DNA of 64,000 nt from Chrysolina oricalcia (lineage: Eukaryota > Arthropoda > Insecta > Coleoptera > Chrysomelidae). Below, piece by piece: positions 58,331 through 64,000 of this stretch; position 1 is the stretch's first letter; the number at the start of each line of letters is the position of its first letter. The notes under the pieces were generated by a model. The model had not been told where the DNA came from. It saw only the letters and a list, made by a program, of their open reading frames with translations, and searched no databases. Location of the stretch: the NCBI GenBank assembly GCA_944452925.2, contig OX101808.2, positions 38,872,985-38,936,984 of the forward strand, given 5' to 3'. A program made the translations under genes and the position numbers.

Positions 58331-58795
58331 AGTTCGGAGTAGTTAATTTTTTTCGGGACAGCGGGAGTTCCACAGTAAAATTGAGAAATTCTCATTTCAC
58401 TTAAGGCTTGCTCACGTTGAATAGCGGTAATAACCTTCCATATATTGTGGTATGGCAGAAAGTTGGCTGTCGAAGGCAAGGTGCCTCTTCACTGTGGTTG
58501 CTAGTCTTGTGTTGACTGTTTAAAACATTATCTACACAGTTCCCTATCATACAACGGTGACCTTCGACGATTGCGACGAATCATCCCAATCCACGTTTCC
58601 TCGAAATAGTCCAGAAAGTCGGTAGCTTCTTCTGGAAAATCATCGCTTAATGCATTAAAAAATTACGGTATATGTTTCGTATGTACGAAAGCTAATGCAG
58701 CTAAAAGCTTCATGTGCGGTGCAAAGCTATTGTAGGTAACCGCTGTTTGAAGCCAGCTGTTTCCCCACACAAAATCCACGTCTTTTGAGCCGAGA
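58310..58795 (-). pseudogene. Mutator-like (MULE) transposase, C-terminal fragment
   Basis: Minus strand: LQTAVTYNSFAPHMKLLAAL then AFVHTKHIP, then FPEEATDFLDYFEETWIGM and RRNRRRSPLY. After a gap with stops and a frame change come FLPYHNIWKVITAIQREQAL and SEMRISQFYCG. These follow the C-terminal half of animal MULE transposases (ALAF-P, F-x-DYFE-x-TWIG, the RR-RR-P basic patch, IWKFI-x-LQKEQ). The RTNN-x-EGWH segment between the two parts is degraded. The catalytic domain upstream is missing. Confidence 0.65.
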
Positions 58796-59289
58796 CCACT
58801 CGAATATTATTCAAGTGCCAAAAATGACTTCAACACGTGTTAAACTCATTCTCATAAATATTGACATTCATAAATTGATAGAGGGGCATTACTCAATAGC
58901 CTCGACACTTCCTCCTCCAGTCGAACTATTTAATTTCGTGCCCTCCCACTCATATTCCCGACGGAGAGCATATTTCATTAAAAATAGCGGGTACGCTGAA
59001 GTGGCAGGCGTCAAATAATCGCTACACCTAAAAAATCCAAATTGAATCAATGATTGTCCTGTTACATTATTTGGGGGCGCGACCCCAGTTACAAGAAAAT
59101 GCATTCAATTGACGATCAAGTATGTATGAACACTCGCGATTATATGCGGAGGGGAAAATGATGGTGCGTTATGCTTATGTGATTGATTGAGCATAAGCTT
59201 TTTTGCGACACTAATAATAATGATGATAATATCGCAAAGAGTCTTGGGATCCAGGACATTAGATGAAGCAGAGCTTAGAGACCAACGAT
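58796..59289. other. Spacer
   Basis: No recognised gene; two overlapping ~75-codon frames on opposite strands show no similarity. Confidence 0.3.
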
Positions 59290-59450
59290 GTTCATCTCAA
59301 TCAGAATCATGCAGACCTCATACACCGCTGTCGATAAAGCTTCATCTAACACTCCACCTATGAATGCTGGTGTCCTGCAAGGGTCCACTCTAGAAGCAAC
59401 ACTATTTCTAATTCACATTGTATATCACTTTATATAACACTTTACTTTCA
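59290..59450 (+). pseudogene. LINE reverse transcriptase motif B fragment
   Basis: PPMNAGVLQGSTLEATLFLI corresponds to the motif B stretch (NAGVPQGSVLxPTLFLLxIND) of LINEs. Only about 45 codons. Confidence 0.5.
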
Positions 59451-60299
59451 ACCTTGAGCGAATATTATTGAATCCTACCCATGGAATAGCTACTTGTTTA
59501 ACTAGAGAGGAAAGTGTCACTTGTTCTTCCGCATGCGAAGTTTGATGCCAGAGGGCCAATAGTGTCTGAGGGCAGCAAACGCAAATAGAGGAAAAGACAC
59601 GTCTTTACTACAGTGTAAAACATAATTTTTTCTAACACCTCCAGCATAAAACCATCAATTATTAACAGACGATATAGTGATTTAAATAAAGATTTAACGT
59701 GACAAAATAAACAGTAAAATACAAAAACTAATATAAATTAATACAAGGTGAAGAGGGCTATCATTGACATATCCAAAAATATTTGATTTTATTCTGAATG
59801 AAAATTATTCATAGCAATGTGAATAATGAACTCCTGTAAACATCATTAGACGATTTTAAACACTATTAATGAATAGTACTGATTCAAAACACATTTTTTT
59901 CAAAAACTGGTATGTGTCAATGTTGCCTCCAAATGAAAACCACATTGACACACATTATTACAATGAAAAAAGAGTAATTTAAAAACCATCTCTGTCGATG
60001 GTTATTTGTAATCGATAAACATTGACACTGCTGATGTATGCTTCGGATTATCAGATGATTGCCAAAGAATTGAATGCTTAAATATTTTTTTCCACTATAG
60101 ATATCATATGGTATTATAAACTATAAAACTTATAATAATAATAAAATAAACAAGTACAATTGCTTAGTGTCCATAGTATAATAATAATTTGGTTGATAAC
60201 AGTTCCCAACTCGATTTCAAACATTTTAAATTGATGATCGTCTCTTTGTATGTGGGGTTCTTCCAATATTTGATGAACTGTCACAAATGCAATATATAA
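59451..60299. other. AT-rich spacer
   Basis: No gene seen; adjoins the LINE below. Confidence 0.3.
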
Positions 60300-61283
60300 T
60301 TGATCACAAAAACATTGAGGTGTCTTTTACCGAAATTTAAATTTCTTAAGAACATTCTCGATGTTGCACAGTTGAAAACATTATATTATTCTTTAGTGGA
60401 GTCTCGTTTGCAGTATGCAATATTGAGCTGGGGAGGGGCTGCAAATAGTCATCTGAAGCAATTAGATATGATACAAAAAAAATTACTCAAAATAATTTAC
60501 AACAAAAAAATAACTTACTCCTCAAACTTGCTATTTGCTGCAGCGAGTGTACTGGATTTGAGGCAACTATATACATATAATATGATCATCAACATGTATA
60601 AAAATAAATCACTGATTCAAAAACTAGACAATATATATTTCACACGAACTATGGATAAGAACTTTATTCAAATACCATTTTGTTATAAGTCCATTGGACA
60701 ACATTGCTTCCTATTTCTGTCCAGGAAAATATATAATTTCCTTCCTGACATGTACAAAATATACATAGAAAAGATAAATACCATTGGTTTGATACAAAAA
60801 TATTCAAAAGTTATATTCTGTCACTAGAAAGAGATTCGCTTGATGTCTTATTCAACTAAATACCTACCATAAATTTTACAATAACTCACTCAATGCTTAG
60901 TTTGTTCATATATAAACCTAGAAACCTGCAAGACTCGATCAAAAACCCATACTCAACCTAATCGGTCCTAATGGGTGCCCTTTTGACTCGACCATCTTGC
61001 AAAAATTATTGGGATATATAAGATTTTGTAAATCAATATATTGTAAAATCAAAAACAAATATTTGTATAATTATTAGTCACGCACAAGGAGTGTAACAGC
61101 TAAAAACTGTTATACACTTCTGTGACTCACCTATGTTTATTTGTAATTAACTTTTTTTTTTTGTTGAATCAATAATATCTGTTCTCCAATATTATGAATA
61201 ACATTATTACTTTTACTATTAATTATTAAGATATTTTGATGTAACTGATGTCTATATATGTACTATTCTTTTCAAATAAACCT
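60300..61283 (+). pseudogene. LINE, C-terminal reverse transcriptase and 3' end
   Basis: An open frame to 60827 reads LKTLYYSLVESRLQYAILSW, GGAANSHLKQLDMIQKKLLK and SVLDLRQLYTYNMIINMYKN. This is the thumb/connector region that follows the catalytic core in several insect LINE families. A 450-bp AT-rich 3' region follows, with an inverted GTAACAGCTAAAAACTGTTA near 61096, ending in AATAAACCTTATTATTTTT. The 5' part, including the catalytic box, is missing. Confidence 0.7.
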
Positions 61284-61299
61284 TATTATTTTTTTTTCT

Positions 61300-61860
61300 C
61301 CTTAGGAGTGTACCAGTCAGGCCCTGTCTCCGGTGTTCCGACCCATCCGGAGGGCGCGCTGGTGTCGTTAACCCCAATAACCACTCCCTACGTCCGTAGG
61401 GTGGGTGATTATTGGGTCCGAGAATCGTGTGCCCTGAGTAGACGGAGCGAACCAAGTATAACGTCCTTCTGCATTCTTGCTGCCAAGATTTCTGCCATAT
61501 TACGGCAAGCCGGTATTATCTTCAAGTTAGAGAGCAGTGTGTCCATCATTCCAACAAGGACTCCTATAATCAGAACCACCATTTTGACAGAATGGTCCGG
61601 ATATAACCTGCGGAGTTCAAAGAGAAGATCTCGATATTTAGTTCGTTTTTCCTCCTCTTTTCGAACGATATTCATTTCGCCTGGAGCGGAAAACTCCATG
61701 ACGAATATCGTTCTACTTTGGTAGTCGAGGAGGACAACATCAGGCTTATTGGCTTGTATTTGCCTGAGGGTGGGGAATGAGTAGTTCCAATAGATTCGGC
61801 ATCTCTCATTCTCCACCACGGACTCAATATCCCCCGGAGCATAAACCTTAAAAAAAAGGA
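61300..61860 (-). pseudogene. Non-LTR retroelement C-terminal PD-(D/E)XK-like domain and poly-A end
   Basis: The minus strand reads CRIYWNYSFPTLRQIQANKP then DVVLLDYQSRTIFVMEFSAP and EEKRTKYRDLLFELRRLYPD. The pattern PD-(x)-D...(F)-x-M-E-F followed by K-x-K-Y recalls the restriction-like nuclease fold at the C-terminus of several retroelement ORFs. The 3' end (GGTACACTCCTAAGGAG then a run of A) lies at 61300. This copy abuts the plus-strand LINE 3' end tail to tail. Confidence 0.6.
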
Positions 61861-63070
61861 TTTTTTGCATCAATGCACAATAGAGCAATTTTTTGTTAAA
61901 TGATGTGAGTCGGTTGAGACAAAAATAATGCAATACCAATGATGAACACTATTCTTCTATCAAATTGGAGGTTGTGTTCAAATATGCACTTTGCACTAAA
62001 TAAGTAATGAAAGCCAGTTTAAGACCTTTATTATAGTGCATGAAATGTGCCAGGATTGATATTTGCATATTGGGGATACAAAAAATTGATGAATATTGTA
62101 AACCACCTGTTTGTTGTAAGTTGTAGCGTGAAGTTCACATCAAAAATATAATTTTGGCAACAAAACTTAATACACCAAAGCATAGAATCACAACTAAAAA
62201 CAATTATGGTTAAGTTATAGTTATATATGAAATAGTTTTTAATAACTATATTCACAATGAATACCGTTATTAGTAACGCTAATAGCTATGTGATCGAATA
62301 CATATACGACACTCGTTATTAGATCCAAAGCTGTTGAAAACCAAGATATATTTCACTGATCTTCACAACTGGCCCACAAATTAGCCAAATTCAATTTTCT
62401 ATATTGCATTTTATTGTAAAGAACCAGTAATCACTACGTACAACACTAACAACTTTCATAAATTCATAACCTCCAACCCATATGGTCAAATATGATGAAA
62501 ATAATGGAAGTCGCATTCGTAGGTCGCGGTGTCGCGACCTGCTTTGATTGCTCGATAGCACATTGGTTGGGTTTGTCACGTAGCACAGGTACTGTTATCT
62601 CACAAGGAATTATATATTTGAGTCAAGATGATTATATTTCACATTAACTTAATGTAAGTGTTTTCTAGGGTGGAGAGTCGAATGTTTTCAGTGCAAGTAA
62701 ATTCACTTCAAGAGAATTTATGTAAAGAAAAAACATCAAAATCAGTTTAAAATGGAAGTATATTCATCAAGTAGAAATAATTACTATTTTCAGAAGAAGA
62801 AGAAGAAGAAGAACATGTATATCTTTGATTGAAGATATCCTTTATTAGGTATATCTGTGGAGGTCATTATCGTCAATATTATCTTCACTCTCTAGACTTA
62901 CAAAAACATCAATGACGGAACTTGAACAATTTTTCATTTTGTGTCTTTCCCTAACGCTCAAACGCCTCCAAAATTCAGAACTGAATTATTCAAATGTTCT
63001 TACAAATATCAAATATGTAATATATATATATATATAACTGTATTCCAATGAAACAATTGAAAAAGTTTCG
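61861..63070. other. Spacer
   Basis: No gene recognised. Small simple repeats: (GAA)n at 62795-62812 and (TA)n near 63018-63037. A GGTCGCGGTGTCGCGACC near-palindrome lies at 62522-62541. Confidence 0.4.
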
Positions 63071-63283
63071 TTGCAAATTTCAAATCCAAACTCAAGATAT
63101 ACATTTTTCTCGGCAATGGCATATCTTGTTTTTTTCATTCTGATAATTCATTCACGGGAAGGTGTCAACAATCAAATACAAAAAATGGGCTGGATACTTG
63201 GATACTTGATAATTTCAGCTAATTTCATCATGATTTTTTCCAATTGCAGTGCGGTCAGAGTTGAGTGGAAGAATAATTTATAA
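63071..63283 (+). other. Small hydrophobic ORF, unrecognised
   Basis: 70 codons with two hydrophobic segments (AMAYLVFFILIIHS and WILGYLIISANFIMIFSN), no known motif. It could be a relic of a membrane protein exon or a chance frame. Confidence 0.2.
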
Positions 63284-63427
63284 GAGATCTAATCTCCAAA
63301 TAAATTGAACTACCTTTGAAAGAAATAATATTGTAAGTGATAACAAAACGACTTGGTTAACATTTTTCTTGTTAGGGTAGCAAAAATTTTCAATGAAATA
63401 TACCAAACTACTGATTGTTGCATTGCT

Positions 63428-63585
63428 ACAGGAACAATATGGAAATTGTTATCGAAAGATTGTTAGTGTGACAATACATTTCAGTTGAAAGTACAAAACT
63501 TCATTATTACAAGAACAATATGCAAATTGTTATAGAAATATTGTTATTTTGATAATACAATTCAATTGACTGAACAATGTTATTC
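63428..63585 (+). repeat. Two-copy ~84 bp direct repeat
   Basis: GGAACAATATGGAAATTGTT and AGAACAATATGCAAATTGTT start two related units at about 63431 and 63515. Confidence 0.55.
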
Positions 63586-63745
63586 AATAGTTTCGACGAA
63601 ACAAGAATTCAACCGAATACTAAAATTTATTTCACCAATAATTGACTTGTTATCACTATCCAAAACGATACCTATTATTGTTAGCGAGGATGAAAAATTA
63701 ATTGAAAAAGTAGAAGACAATCCTCGTTTAGTTATGCTGCCAAAA

Positions 63746-63784
63746 TCGCTTGATAAAGCTACAGTGTAGCGAAACATGTCGCGA
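63746..63784 (+). ncRNA. Hammerhead-like motif with U3/A8 core
   Basis: Stem I TCGC/GCGA (63746-63749 with 63781-63784), core TTGATAA (63750-63756), one unpaired A, stem II GCTAC-AGT-GTAGC (63758-63770, perfect). Then GAAA (63771-63774), a palindromic ACATGT stem III, and C at 63780. The core differs from CUGANGA at positions 3 and 8 only, as in the Penelope copy at 12.56 kb. No Penelope coding sequence is adjacent. Confidence 0.45.
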
Positions 63785-63964
63785 GTATAATAAATTTCGT
63801 GAATATTTAATCGTGTTTTACCTTAGTGTTATATACAATGGATTTCCATCAAGTGAAGACAATGCGAATATTTCATCCACAATAATTATTGTTTTTCCCT
63901 ATTATGATTTACGCGCTCTTATAATTCAACTGTATATATAACACATTTTTACATTACCTTCTAC

Positions 63965-64000
63965 GAAGCCCCCGTGGCCCCATGGTTAGTGTTTTTCGCT
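63965..64000 (+). repeat. Start of another tRNA-derived SINE
   Basis: AAGCCCCCGTGGCCCCATGG then TTAGTG resembles the A-box end of a tRNA-like head; the window ends here. Confidence 0.4.

Overview
The window looks like repeat-dominated, AT-rich chromosomal DNA from an insect. This is judged from the mix of elements, very short spliceosomal introns (about 55-150 bp) and the absence of any bacterial-style gene organisation. Penelope-like, BEL/Pao, several LINE, Tc1/mariner, pogo, hAT-type, Harbinger and Mutator-like sequences lie side by side. No confidently intact host gene is visible. The only host-like coding sequence is two decayed USP2-type deubiquitinase pieces, at 13.7-14.6 kb (-) and 56.5-56.8 kb (+).

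Layout. 0-5 kb: a tRNA-derived SINE head, a Penelope endonuclease fragment and a 2.5 kb fold-back palindrome whose right end is partly duplicated. 5-13 kb: a 1.8 kb inverted-repeat element, a hairpin MITE and a second Penelope element with inverted terminal repeats. 13-20 kb: a USP2-like pseudogene, three interleaved LINE reverse-transcriptase pieces and a decayed ORF with a Cys-rich tail. 20-25 kb: two mariner-superfamily elements with TA target duplications, one nested in a third element. 25-31 kb: a SINE, BEL gag, a third GIY-YIG remnant, a 267-bp MITE with an 8-bp target duplication, and an AATATT-rich repeat block holding a solo LTR. 32-40 kb: a dispersed repeat family, a fold-back element, a palindrome cluster and a pogo element carrying a nearly full transposase. 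40-47 kb: an 8-bp satellite, a LINE split by a 1.75 kb LTR-like insertion, a GC-rich island and a mariner MITE. 47-56.5 kb: a 2.8 kb tandem duplication (BEL/Pao pol plus SINE plus a retroelement ORF) ending in an almost complete two-gene Harbinger element. 57-64 kb: a Mutator-like element, LINE 3' ends from two families that abut tail to tail, and a ribozyme-like motif.

The genes do not form a pathway. What can be read is insertion history: Harbinger into a retroelement ORF, then tandem duplication with a breakpoint inside Harbinger; an LTR into a LINE; mariner into an older mariner; pogo into a dispersed repeat. The most unusual signal is a recurring hammerhead-ribozyme-like core, tied to Penelope sequences and also standing alone. 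In some copies its core changes at two positions that pair with each other in the known hammerhead structure.
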